Positions 1 through 12,408 of a stretch of 64,000 nt of DNA are shown here, one piece after another (within the stretch, counting starts at the first letter, position 1; every line of letters starts with the position of its first letter). The translations under genes and the position numbers were made by a program. The notes beneath the pieces are model-generated. The model saw nothing but the letters and a program-made list of their open reading frames with translations. It had not been told where the DNA came from and made no database searches. Source of the stretch: Lactobacillus kefiranofaciens (GTDB lineage Bacteria; Bacillota; Bacilli; Lactobacillales; Lactobacillaceae); NCBI RefSeq assembly GCF_900103655.1, contig NZ_FMXC01000008.1:1-64000 (forward strand). The letters run 5' to 3'.

Positions 1-139
1 TCAAAAAATAAAAAAACGAAATTATCTGTTATTAAAGAATTTCTTCAATTCTAGGATCTTTTTTGCATCGGCTGAACTTTCAGATTGAATTAGGTTAGAA
101 TAATAGTTGAACCCGATTCCATTAGAAAGAAGGATCTTT

Positions 140-1135
140 ATGAAGAAAATTATCAATGATCCACATGATGTTGTCCCAGAAATGGTCGATGGGATGACGA
201 GATCATATCCACAATATATTGAAAAGATCGAAGGTACGGAAGCCGTTGTTCGTAGCGATAAGGACTCGATGAAGGGCAAGGTCGGTATCGTCAGTGGTGG
301 CGGTTCTGGTCATGAACCAACTCACGCCGGCTATGTCGGTGAGGGGATGCTGAGCGCCGCTATCTGCGGACAGGTCTTTACTTCACCTACGCCTGATCAG
401 ATCTACGCTGCAATTAAGGCTGTTAACCAAGGCAAGGGCGTTTTCTTAGTTGTTAAAAATTATTCTGGCGATGTGATGAACTTCGATATGGCCAAAGACT
501 TGGCCAGCATGGATAATATTCCGGTTAAATCAATCGTGGTTGATGACGATATTGCCGTTGAAAACAGTACCTTCACTCAAGGACGTCGTGGTGTTGCCGG
601 CACGATCTTCATGCACAAGATTTTAGGTGCAGCCGCACAACAAGGCGCCAGCTTGGACGAAATCGACGAATTGGCTCATAAAGTTTTGCCAAACATTAAG
701 ACGATTGCCGTGGCTCTTTCTGCCGCAACTAACCCAGAAGTAGGTAAGCCAGGTTTTGTTTTGAAAGATGACGAAATCGAATACGGTGTCGGCATTCACA
801 GTGAACCAGGCTATCGCCGTGAAAAGATCAAGCCATCTAAGGAATTAGTTGAAGAATTAGTTGGCAAACTGAACGATGAGATGAAGCTTGATGGCAATAA
901 GAAGTACGCCTGCTTAGTTAACGGCATGGGTGCAACGCCGCTGATGGAGCAATACATTTTTGCCAATGATGTTTTGAATAAATTGCAAGAATTCAACATC
1001 AAGCCAAGCTTCATGAAGGTCGGCAACTATATGACTTCTATTGATATGGCTGGGATTTCATTAACCTTGTTTGAAATCAAAGACGACAAGTGGCTCGACT
1101 ACTTGAACTATCCAGTTAAGACGATTGGTTGGTAG
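140..1135 (+). CDS. dhaK: Dihydroxyacetone kinase, DhaK subunit
   Basis: This 331-residue protein binds dihydroxyacetone in the PTS-dependent Dha kinase, which converts it to DHA phosphate in the cytoplasm. The substrate-anchoring histidine lies in GIHSEPGYR (about His220), and the N-terminal GGGSGHEP motif typical of DhaK is present. I start it at 140 because AGAAAGAAGG lies just upstream; an in-frame ATG 11 codons earlier lacks this spacing. It is the first gene of a dhaK-dhaL-dhaM operon, 12 bp before dhaL. The family is clear from motifs, length and gene order. No dhaQ, dhaS or glycerol facilitator gene is seen in the window. Confidence 0.95.
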   Translation: MKKIINDPHDVVPEMVDGMTRSYPQYIEKIEGTEAVVRSDKDSMKGKVGIVSGGGSGHEPTHAGYVGEGMLSAAICGQVFTSPTPDQIYAAIKAVNQGKGVFLVVKNYSGDVMNFDMAKDLASMDNIPVKSIVVDDDIAVENSTFTQGRRGVAGTIFMHKILGAAAQQGASLDEIDELAHKVLPNIKTIAVALSAATNPEVGKPGFVLKDDEIEYGVGIHSEPGYRREKIKPSKELVEELVGKLNDEMKLDGNKKYACLVNGMGATPLMEQYIFANDVLNKLQEFNIKPSFMKVGNYMTSIDMAGISLTLFEIKDDKWLDYLNYPVKTIGW

Positions 1136-1147
1136 AAAGGACAAAAG

Positions 1148-1732
1148 ATGACATTAACAGTTGATACATTATGCACTTGGATGAACAAGTTCGCAGATAA
1201 GGTCGAAACTAATAGGCAGCACTTAAGCGATTTGGATACGCCAATTGGTGACGGTGATCACGGCTTCAACATGGATCGTGGCATGAAGGCCGTTGAAGAG
1301 AAATTAGCAACTAAGCCAGCTGACTTGACCAGCGGCTTTAAGACGATTGCTATGGCCTTGATCTCTACTGTCGGTGGAGCTTCTGGCCCATTGTATGGTA
1401 CGGCTTTTCTAGAAATGGCAAAGAAGAGCGCTTCTACTGATGATCTTAATGAACTGCTGGAAGCAGCTCTTGCCGGAATTGAGATGCGCGGTGGCGCTAA
1501 GCCGGGCGACAAGACGATGGTCGATGTCTGGGATAAGTTGGTTCCAGAGGTAAAGGCTGGCAATTTGACTGAAGATAAAATTAAAGCCGCAGTTTTGGCA
1601 ACTAAGGACATGGTTGCACATAAGGGACGTGCTTCATACTTAGGCGAACGTTCCAAGGGTCACATCGATCCTGGTGCTGAATCAAGTGGCTACTTATTCG
1701 AAGCAATGCTGGAAACGGAGGGCTTATTATGA
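1148..1732 (+). CDS. dhaL: Dihydroxyacetone kinase, ADP-binding DhaL subunit
   Basis: A 194-residue DhaL that carries tightly bound ADP, is rephosphorylated by DhaM and passes the phosphate to dihydroxyacetone on DhaK. The nucleotide/Mg site DTPIGDGDHG is at residues 30-39, with Asp30, Asp35 and Asp37 as the expected metal ligands. A GGASGPLYG motif (TVGGASGPLYGT) follows near residue 80. An AGAAAGGAC ribosome site precedes the ATG. Its last four bases overlap the start of dhaM (ATGA), which implies coupled translation. Confidence 0.95.
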   Translation: MTLTVDTLCTWMNKFADKVETNRQHLSDLDTPIGDGDHGFNMDRGMKAVEEKLATKPADLTSGFKTIAMALISTVGGASGPLYGTAFLEMAKKSASTDDLNELLEAALAGIEMRGGAKPGDKTMVDVWDKLVPEVKAGNLTEDKIKAAVLATKDMVAHKGRASYLGERSKGHIDPGAESSGYLFEAMLETEGLL

Positions 1733-2100
1733 GCTTAGGCATTACATTAGTGTCGCACGTGCCCGACATTGCGAATGGCTTGCCCCAATTATTAAAGCAA
1801 GTAGCCAAGGACGTGCCAATTACCACGGCTGGTGGTACGAATGACAATGATATTGGCACAAGTATGGAAAAGATCATGCATGCTTTTGATGAGAACTCCG
1901 CTGATGAGATCTTGGCTTTTTATGATTTAGGCAGTGCCAAGATGAACTTGGAGATGGCGATGGAAATGAGCGACAAGAAGGTGCACCTCTACGATGTGGC
2001 CTTTATTGAGGGCGCATATACAGCGGCATCCCTGATCCAAGCAGGCGTTGGCTTAGCCGATGTTGAAAAACAATTAAAACCGCTGAAAATCAAAGATTAA
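1729..2100 (+). CDS. dhaM: PTS phosphotransfer subunit DhaM (single EIIA domain)
   Basis: A 123-residue protein, the length of the short Gram-positive DhaM that has only the EIIA-mannose-like domain and lacks the HPr and EI-like domains of the E. coli protein. The phospho-acceptor is expected at His10 in GITLVSHVPDIANG. It takes phosphate from HPr and gives it to ADP on DhaL. It overlaps dhaL by 4 bp and is followed directly by a terminator, closing a three-gene operon. Confidence 0.93.
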   Translation: MSLGITLVSHVPDIANGLPQLLKQVAKDVPITTAGGTNDNDIGTSMEKIMHAFDENSADEILAFYDLGSAKMNLEMAMEMSDKKVHLYDVAFIEGAYTAASLIQAGVGLADVEKQLKPLKIKD

Positions 2101-2116
2101 TCTCCAAAAATAAATT

Positions 2117-2149
2117 AGATCCGAGTCAATTCGACGCGGATCTTTTTTT
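2117..2149 (+). terminator. Rho-independent terminator of dhaKLM
   Basis: AGATCCG (2117-2123) pairs with CGGATCT (2137-2143) and a run of T follows. Confidence 0.85.
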
Positions 2150-5100
2150 ATCTATAAAATAACAATAATGAATAAATTATGATATTAATATAATTACTGA
2201 AAATCACAAGTAGTTTTTTATTAAATCCTAGTGTAAAGCTAGTTTATATGCATTAACCTGGCCTAATATATAAATCGATTTTGTTTGTTTTTATGCTAAA
2301 ATAACTTTCGATAATGATAATTATTAAAATTTTATTGGAGGGAAACAAGTGAAAGGCAAGAGTAATTACAATTTAGTTGACTATTCTTACGTATTTTCTG
2401 CAAAGAAGAAGTTGGAGCTGGAACACGGCAAGAAAGGGACCGTCGTTTTCGGCAAGATGAAGAACAAGTGGGCCGTTGCGGCTGCTGTTGCGCTGGCATC
2501 AGGCTCGGTTGTTTTATTTGCACCTAATGGTAAGGTTCAAGCCGCTGAAGTTGATCCGAATGTGAAGACGGAACAAGTTGAGACTAAGCAGGCAGAACAA
2601 GGTCAGTCTAAGAATGATGCGGTTGTAGAGGATGACAAGACTGCTACGGCACCAGAGAAAAAGGCTGCTCCAGTTGAAAACAACGCGCAAAAGGCGCAAC
2701 CTAAGCAAGCCATAAAATCCGCAGATGATGACGAAACAGATGATTAAGGCGATCAAGAGACGCCAAATCAACCTGTAGGGGATGACGAAGCTGATCGAGC
2801 TTATTATCGAAGTCAAAACAAGCCTATCAATACTCCTGATCATATTAAAGGTAATGTTCAAGGCGCACGGGACCAAGGCTATAAGGGTGAGAGCATTGCC
2901 GTAGCTGTAATTGATTCTGGTGTTGACACCACTCACAAGGACTTTCAGACTGCACCGAAGAATCCTAAGTTTTCAAAAGAAGACATGGAAAAAATTATTT
3001 CTAAGTTAGGTCATGGTCGTTACGTTAGCCCTAAGTTCCCTTATGTTCATAATATGATTACTGGTGATGACGATCAGATTAAAGAAAATGATAAGGCTAC
3101 AGCTCCTGAAGGCGAAGGCCCTCACGGCCAACATGTAGCTGGAATCATTGCAGCTGATGGTCATTCTAATTCTGATCATAATGAATATGTTGTTGGGGTA
3201 GCTCCAGAAGCTCAATTAATGTTTTTGAAGTACTTTAGTGATGATGGAACTACAGGGGATGTAGCTGAATCAATTTATGATGCTGTTAATGCAGGTGCTG
3301 ATGTAATTTCATTATCGCTTAATAGTGCACCTAATGTACCAAATATGAATAATGCCGATCAAAAAGCAATTCGCTATGCAATTGATCATGGCGTGGTTGG
3401 TTGTTTCTATCTCAGCATCTAATGATGGTAATTCAGCTGCAGTCGATGCTACGAATAATATTTCAGATAAGGATGATTATGTACCAGGTTTAAATGCAGG
3501 GAATTATCAGCCATTTAACTCAGGCACTATTGGCGATCCGGCCGACTCTCCAGATCCTATTACCGTAGCGGCTGAGCAGTCAATGCAAGGCGAAGATAGC
3601 GACATGGGAGAATTTACATCCTGGGGTCTGCTTCCTGATTATACTTTAAAGCCAGATGTATCAGCTCCAGGTCGTGATATTCTTTCAACGGGAAATGATA
3701 ATCAATACGTTAAAATGGATGGTACTTCAATGGCGGCACCATTTAACTCAGGCGTAGCTGCCTTAGTTATCCAACGATTAAAGAAGACCAATCCTAACTT
3801 GCATGGTGCTGCTTTGGTTCAGGCAGTAAAGGGTCTGATCATGAGCACTGCTAATCCGCAATTGGATATAAATAGCGATAGCAATGCGATTGTCTCTCCT
3901 CGTAGACAAGGTGCTGGTCAAATTGATGCCGGCGCAGCAACTGCGTCACCAGTTTACATTACTACTGATGATGGCACTAGTTAACTTAGCTTGCGCAATA
4001 TTAAAGATTCCACTAGCTTTAACTTGATTTTCCATAATTTGAGCGATCAGGAACAAACTTATACCTTTGATGATTTAGGCGGAGGCTACACTGAACAACG
4101 TGATCCGGATACCGGTGTATTTGGTGATGTTCAATTAGCTGGTGCACGTGTTAATGGTGAAAACAGTATTATTGTTGCTCCTAATTCAACTGCTAAGTTT
4201 ACTTATACATTAAAGTTAACCGGCATAAAGCAAAACCAATTGGTTGAAGGTTATGTGCATTTTGCTGGTGATAATGGACAAGCGGATCTTTCTGTGCCAT
4301 ATCTTGGCTACTATGGCGATATGACTAATGAGCATGTCTTTGATAAGAATGCTAATGAAGATGATACTGATATTTTAGGTAATCGTCTGACTAATGAAGA
4401 TAATTATCCACGTGGAATTGCGGATGAATATTCATTAAAAGAATTAGTTAAGCAAAAAAAGAAAGACCAAAAAGAGTATAAGTGGCAACAAGTAGCTAAA
4501 TTGTATGAAAGCGGCGAGGTTGCATTCTCACCTAATGTTACTGCCTTAGGCAGCCTTAATGTAAATAATGCCTTTACAATCGAAGGCAGTAAGAAAGATG
4601 ATGCTGGTTCCGCATATAGTCTTAGTTTAGGCTCGAATAGCATCGTTAATACCGGTAATTTAACTTTAGCCAACGTTACTATTAACGGCAGTATTCTGGG
4701 CAATGGTCAAGTTAATATTGCTGGCAATGTAACTTCCAACGTTGACGCAGTTAATGCTAAGACTTTAACTAATGACCAGTTGACCCAACAGATTGGCAAT
4801 ATCTGGAGAGGTGCTGATACTCGTAACTGGAAGGCTGCTAACATTCAGGCTGCTAAGCTTAATGTGGCTCAAGGTGCCAGCCTGACGATTAATCATTCCA
4901 TTACTGGTGATGGGATTACCCAGCCTAACTACGGCAGTATTAATGTAGGAATCAATGGCAAGTTAAATATTAACCTCAAGGATGGCCAGACAGCTAACCG
5001 CGCTAATGAGCAAAATATTAGCTTAGATAATGCTAATGCTGGCGTGCGGATTCTGGATAACGGTACCTTTACTACGGATGATAGCGCGGCAGTTAATATT

Positions 5101-8100
5101 AATGCTGGACATGGACGCGCGATCGTGATTGATGAACCATTTGGTGGCAGAGTTCCTGTTCAAGATACAATTTTAGCTGAATGGGAAAACGGTCGTACTG
5201 GCGATCGTTCTGCACAAGCAGCTCGGCACCGTAATACGATGACTTTAGGCAACAGTACCCAGATGAAGCTTACTGGTCGTGGCGGTATTTTGTTAGGCTA
5301 CACTGCTACGTTAACTACTGGTGATCACAGTATTATTCATATTGATAACCAAGGCAATGGTGAAGGGCTGCTGCTTGATGCTAATAGTAAAGTAGAGGTA
5401 TCACCTCATTCACAGTTATTGATGACCTCCAACGGTAAGGATAAGACTGGCAGCTATGACGGTGGCAACTACATTGGGATGGGTCAAGATGGCCAATTCC
5501 GGGTAGAACATGATGCTACTTTCCGCTATAAATTAATTAATGCCGGCAACGGTATGGATCGTTCATGGGCAGATAACTTCAATATTATTTCACAAAATGT
5601 TGGTGCTCACCCCGAAGTTTATGTGGGCAACGATGCAGTCTTTGATGGACAAAGCGATTATTCACAATTTAATGGTGAAATCTTCTCCTTCTCTTTGGAT
5701 AATGGTTCACCTAAGAATGAAGACTTCTTTACTATTGATGGTGCTAAATATGTCAACTGGCAGCGTAATGCGGTAGTTCCGCCTGTTCCAGGCCCAGTGG
5801 GTGGTACTTCTCCCCAAGGGAACCTGTATTACTCAATGGCTAGAAGCATTATTGGTGCTTCAGGCAAGAAGTATTACATCTTTAAGTGGAATAACGCCAA
5901 CTTAAACGGCAGCAATTACACCTTTACTGATACTAGTTCAGATGCGATCAAGCAATCGATTGACAACTTCAAGAACTCTTCCTATGAATGGTGGAGTGGC
6001 ATTGATCATCTAGCTACTTCTTATAGTAGAAAAGGCAATGCAGCCGAGGCTCCAGGACATGACGTGTCTGCTAGTGATATTACTGGGGTAGATACGACTG
6101 GTGAAAAGCATGGCATTCCGGTTAATAAGTTCTCCAGTACGCCTTCAGATGATACGGGTTTTGATCCTAAGAACTCACAGCGTTTAGTATTAGTAGCAAC
6201 GATTATTCCTACGCAGGTTGATGATACTCAGCAAACTGAGGATCCTTATCAAGTTCAAGTCAAATATGTTGATAATTTGGCTCCTGGACAAGCGGAACTT
6301 CATCAAAAGGGGATCAACGGTTTAGTAAGAACAACCAAGACAACTTATTACAATGTCGATCCCGCAACTGGTGAAAAGACAATAGATACCAGTAAGGGTA
6401 TAGATGGCCACTCAGTTACGACAACCGTTTTGAATAAAAAGCGGGATGAGAGATCATCTATATCGGTAAGCAAAGCGCCACGATTGATTATTACTATCAA
6501 GGCGGGGATGCAGATAACAATGCCCAGCCGATTCGAGTAGATAACCAGAATCTCTCAGCCACGGTTAGTGCTAGTCCAGTGGTCACCAATGCTCAAGGGG
6601 ATGTCATCTTTAATAAGGCTGGCGATCCCACTGCTAATACAATTGAGTACAATGATAGTGCTGATATTGCTAAAGGTAAGGCAGCAGTTCAAAGATTAAC
6701 CGGTTTGCCAATGGATCAAGTTAAAGTTTTACAAAACGATTGGGCTACGGCTGTCAAGAACCAGACTAATAAGTATGATATTACTGGCTTGACCAAGACC
6801 GCGATTACCCAAGCGGCTGAAAAAGCTGGTTTAAACCAAACGGTCCAAGTAGGCGTGCCCGAGAAGCTACCACATTATAAAGTGATCATTGGCTGCAATA
6901 AGTGGGAAAACAAGGCCGGCACGATGACGGTTAACTTTCTTGACCAAGCAACCAAGAAGGCAATTGCTACTCCTAACACTGCCTTATCGGTAAGCGTACA
7001 GTACATCACTAATCCTAATAATGGTGTTTCATATAATGGCAGACCGCAGGCCTTTGATAATGGTCAAAAGATTACCATAAATGATAATCAATGGAATCCG
7101 CAAAATGGCAACTTTACTTATGGCTATGTAAATCTTCCACAGACGATCACCGATGATGGCATTAAGTATGAATTAGTTAAGAACAATCCGGTTGATCCAG
7201 CTAATGCTCAAAGAGGCGATCAAGTCGGTGGCGTAGTTGGGACCTTTGCTAACAGTTATAATGCAGCAATTAATGTTTATTATCAAAAAGTGAAGACGCC
7301 GACTCCCGTTGAAGAGGGTTCGGTTACCGTAATTTTCCATGATGATACGACTGATACCCAGATTCCTGATGTTGGTTATAGTTCCGGTGAAAAGCCAGCT
7401 GGCACGAGTTTTGATTACAATCCAGCTGAACAAGAAAAAGAGCTAGAAAATCAAGGCTACGTTTACGTAAAGACCAATGGCACTCTTCCTAGCGATGGTA
7501 AAATTCCTGCTAAGAAGATAGCAGTAGTCATTTATATGGCACATGGCGTGCAGCCGGTAAATCCTGGTACTCCAGAAAAAGATATTCCTAAGGGCACTCC
7601 TGAAGAAGCACAGCCTAAGAACTTGACTGAAGAGGCAGTGCGTCATATTCACTATGTCTTAGATGATGGTTCAGGCAAGCCGGACGCCCAGAAGCCTCCA
7701 ATGACGGGCTTACCAGCTGATACAATTAGAAAGCAAACCGTAACCTTCACTGGCAATACTTATGTTGATAAAATTACCGGTCAAATTGTTAATGCTAAGC
7801 GAGTTGATGGCAAATGGATAGTTGATACTGCAAGTACGGCTGTTCCGGGTATTAATTGGACAGCTAATAATGATGGCAAGTTTGCTGGTTTTGATACGCC
7901 AGTAGTCAAAGGCTATAATGTTGTGCCAACTAGCGTTGGTGAACAAAAGGCTGTGCCGAAGGACGACATTAACGTTTATGTAGTTTACAGTAAAATGCCA
8001 ATTACTCAGCAAGCTAGCGTGACGGTAATTTATCACGACGACACTGCTGACCAAAACTTGCCTGGTGGCTGGACTTCTGGCAAAGAAGACCAAGGTACGC

Positions 8101-8839
8101 CGGTTAAGTATACTCAAGCTAATATTAATCAAACGGTCGCAGATTATGAGAAGAAGAACTATCACTATGTCAGAACCGATGGCACGCTTCCGACTGAAAT
8201 ACCAGCCCAAAATGTTACCGTTGTGGTTCACCTAGCTCATAATATGATCCCGGTAAATCCTAATACGCCAGATAAGCATGGGGTAAATCCGGATCAACTA
8301 GAAGCAACCTATACTTCCACTTTGCATTATCAAACTAAGGCTGGCAAGACGCTTGCTCCTGATAGCAGTCAATCATCTACTTGGACGCGGCAGGTCACCG
8401 TTGATGCGGTTACTAATAAGGTGGTCGATAAAGGACAATACACCACTAACTGGCAATTAATAGGACACGATAATAAGTACAATAACTTCAATGTTCCAGT
8501 CGAGATTGGCTATATAGCAGAGAAGACAACTAAAGATGGAGCTCCGGTAACTACTATCGTGCCTGGCCAACTTAAGGTCCAAAGAAACTTGGAAGATACT
8601 GTTATTTATGACAAGTTAGCTAAGATAATTCCAGTCGATTCAGCTCACCAGCCAATTCCTGGGGTAGCAGCTGTGCCATATCAGAATGATCCCAGTGATC
8701 CAACCAAGATTTTGCCAGATGAAGAGAGTCCACAGGTTCCTGCTACTTGGCAGATTGAGCCTAAGCAGCCAGCGGGCGTTACTCCAGATATTAAGACCAA
8801 TATCGCTAAGGTAAATCCAATCGATCCAACTAAGCCAAC

Positions 8840-8895
8840 GGAGATTATTTATCAAAAGACCCCAATAGGAGATTATTTATCAAAAGACCCCAATA
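8840..8895 (+). repeat. Exact 28-bp tandem duplication causing a frameshift
   Basis: The 28 bases at 8840-8867 are repeated identically at 8868-8895. Since 28 is not a multiple of three, the second copy shifts the frame and creates the TGA at 8898-8900. Removing one copy joins EIIYQKTPI to VEEQQATLQIVDQD in frame. Confidence 0.95.
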
Positions 8896-10861
8896 GTTGA
8901 AGAGCAGCAGGCTACTTTGCAAATTGTGGATCAGGATGCCAATGATGCCGTACTTGATAGTTATACTAGTCAGGGCAAGGCAGATGCTGAGATCAATTTC
9001 ACTAATTACACGCCGCAAGTAGTCGTAGACTGGGTAAATAAAGGTTATGAAGTAGTTAATGCGAAGAATGACAACGATTCAGCTATCGCTGCCAGCTTAA
9101 CAGGTACTGATCCAGCTAAGTGGAAGTTCGGTAATTTTGATAATAATCAGAAGATAGTTCAAGCCTTTACTATTACGTTGAAGCATAAGCACACTACTTT
9201 TAATCCGCAAAATCCGGGTCAGCCTAATGAGCCACTTAACCCGAAGGATCCAACAGGCCCAAAGGTAACCCAAGCAATGCTTGATTATCAAGAAACTTAT
9301 ACTGCAACTGTTCATTATGAAGGTGCTGGCAAAGATACTCCTGTAGATAATGTCCAGAGATCAACGTGGACGCGGTCTATCACTGTTGATAATGTAACCG
9401 GTGGAATTCTCAATACTACTCCATGGGTAAGTACAGATTCTTATAAGAATGTGCCAACGCCAGTGGTTCAAAGCTACCATGCTAATAAGGCTAATGTTCC
9501 AGCTCCTAAGAATGAACGCAAGGATATTATTAACTATGTTCTATACGCTCCAAATGGTGCAATCGTACCAGTAGATCCAGATGGCAATCCAATTCTGGGC
9601 GTTAAGCATCCGGTCTTCCCAACTGATCCAACTAATCCAACTAAGCCAGCTGTTGGCAAAGTACCAACTGCCCCAGATGGTTGGCTCCCAACTAAGCCAA
9701 ATGAAAAGCCAGGCGATCTGATTAGTCCAGATCCTCAGAATCCATCTGCAGATGTTAAGGTACCATTCCATAAGCAAGAGACTCCACCTCCTGTAATTAC
9801 GGAACAGAAGGCACAGGTACAGTATATTGATCTTGATGAACATGATAAGATCATGTCACAATCACCAATTCTTACTGGTAAGTCTGGTGCTAAGATTGAT
9901 TATTCAACTGCTAAGTCAATTAAGACTTATGAAGATCAGGGTTATGTATTAGTCAACGATGGCTTTTTCTGATAATCCAGTATTCAATGATATTCCTGAT
10001 CAAACCCAAATCTTTAAAGTAACGTTCCGTCATGGACAAACAACCGTCACACCTGAAAAACCAGGTAAGCCAGGTCAGCCGATTAATCCGAATAATCCTG
10101 ACGGCCCTAAGTATCCAACTGGTACAGGGATTAATGATCTTGAAAAGTCAGGTAAACAAATAATTCATTATGTTGGTGCTGGTGAGAAGACTCCGAAGGA
10201 TAACCAACAAGATACTACCTTTACTAGAAAGATTACTTTTGATAATGTAACTGAAAAGATTATTGATTCCGGCACCTGGACACCTGCTAGCCACCAATTC
10301 ACGGTTGTGAATACCCCAGTTGTTCAAGGATATGTAGCAGATGTCAAAGCAGCCGGTGGCTTTAAGGCAACGCCTGCTGATCCAGAGAAGACTTACATTG
10401 TAACTTATCAAAAGATTGGCAAGATTATTCCAGTAGATCAAAATGATAAGCCAATTCCAAATGCCCCAACGCCTGAATATAAGAATGATCCTAATGATCC
10501 AACTAAGGTAATTCCTGATGAAGATATTCCAACTGTTCCAGGTTATGAACCAAAGAATCCAGGACAGAAGGTAACGCCAACTAATCCAACTAAGGATACC
10601 GAGGTGCCTTATGTGCAAAACGTAGTTGAAGGCAAAATTGTAGTTGACTATATTGATAGTGATGATCATGACGCTATCCTAGCTACTAAGACTTTAACTG
10701 GCAAGATGGGTGAAAAGATCACCTATACTACTAGTGCTGAGATTAGGAATTTAACTAATAAAGGCTATGTATTAGTTAAGGATGGCTTTACTGATAGTCA
10801 TGATCATAGTGAATTTACTAAAGAAAATGATAATCAGGTATATCAGGTTATCTTTAAGCAT

Positions 10862-12408
10862 GGCACGATTGATGTGACTCCTGAAAACCCAGGCAAACCA
10901 GGTCAGCCGATTAACTCTAACGATCCAAATGGGCCTAAGTATCCTAATGATACTGGTGAAAACAGCTTGAAAGTAGTGGGTCGCCAGATTATTAAGTATG
11001 TTGGTGCGGGAGCTAATACTCCTAAAGACATTACGACTGAGACGACGTTTACTCGGCACTTCGTCATCGATAAAGTTACTGGTCAAATCATTAATAAGGA
11101 CACTGCCTGGACGCCGGCAAGTCATACGTTTGATGTTCATCAGACTCCAGTAGTAAAGGGCTATGTAGCCGATGCTAAAGAAGCCGGTGGCTTTAAGGCA
11201 ACGCCCGCTGATCCAGAAAAGACTTACACGGTAACTTATAAGCAAGTAGGCAAGATTGTGCCTGTTGGTCCAAATGGTCAGCCCATTCCTGGCGCAGAAC
11301 AGACACCATACAAGAATGATCCTGATGATCCAACTAGCGAATTTACTAAAGAAAATGACAACCATGTATATCAAGTTATCTTTAAACATGGTCTCCAACC
11401 AGTAAATCCTGATCATCCGGGTAAACCGGGTCAGCCGATTAACCCTAACGATCCAGATGGACCTAAATATCCAACCGGTTCAAATGAAGTGACCAAGACT
11501 GTAACGCGGACCATTGATTATGTTGATAATAAAGGTAAGACCCTTCATGCTCCAGTTGTGCAGACGGCTCACTTCACCGGTGCCGGAGTTCTTGACAAGG
11601 TTACCGGTGAATGGCAGACGCCAATTGCTTGGACTGGCGATGGCAAACTAGCTGGTGTTGCTAGTCCTGAAATTGCTGGTTATCATATAGTTAGAGTTTC
11701 TCAAGATAGCAGCAATAATGTGAATGTTGCTCCAGTTACTGTTAATGAGGCAACTAAAGATTATGACGTAGTTGTAACTTATGAACTAAATCCTACCAAG
11801 CCTGTTATTGTCGCAGCTACAGGAAGCGTAACTTATTATGACCAGACGACTAAGCAAGATCTAAAGGTAGTTGATTTAAAGGGGAATGTAGGTGAGAAGA
11901 TCACTTATACTACTCAACCAACTATTGATGACTACTTGAATAAAGGTTACAAGTTGGTATCAAGCAACTTTAAAGATGGAGCTGAAAGTTTTAAGAAGAG
12001 TGGCAATAAGTTCACTGTCGTCTTAGAGCACGGCACGATTGATGTCACTCCTGAGAATCCAGGCAAGCCAGGTCAGCCAATTAATCCTAATGATCCAGAT
12101 GGCCCTAAGTATCCTAATGATACTGGCGAGAATAGCTTGAAGGTAGTAGGTCGCCAGATTATCAAGTATGTTGGTGCAGGTGATCAGACTCCTAAGGACA
12201 TTACGACTGAGACAACATTTACTCGCCACTTCGTCATCGACAAAGTTACTGGTCAAATCATTAATAAAGATACTGCCTGGACACCAGCAAGTCATACGTT
12301 TGATATTCATCAGACTCCAGTAGTAAAGGGCTATGTAGCTAATGCTAAGGAGGCTGGTGGCTTTAAGGCAACGCCTGCTGATCCAGAGAAGACTTACACC
12401 GTAACTTA
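10862..12408 (+). repeat. Direct repeats of a mucus-binding module (10862-11238 and 12032-12408)
   Basis: Two copies of about 377 bp lie 1,170 bp apart and are nearly identical in translation, both running from HGTIDVTPENPGKPGQPIN to KATPADPEKTYTVTY. A more diverged third copy is at about 10031-10410. They encode repeated extracellular modules of the decayed giant surface protein. Confidence 0.85.

Noticed and set aside
22-279. 85-codon minus-strand frame at the left edge
   Set aside because: It is antisense to the start of dhaK and lacks a ribosome site or recognisable features.
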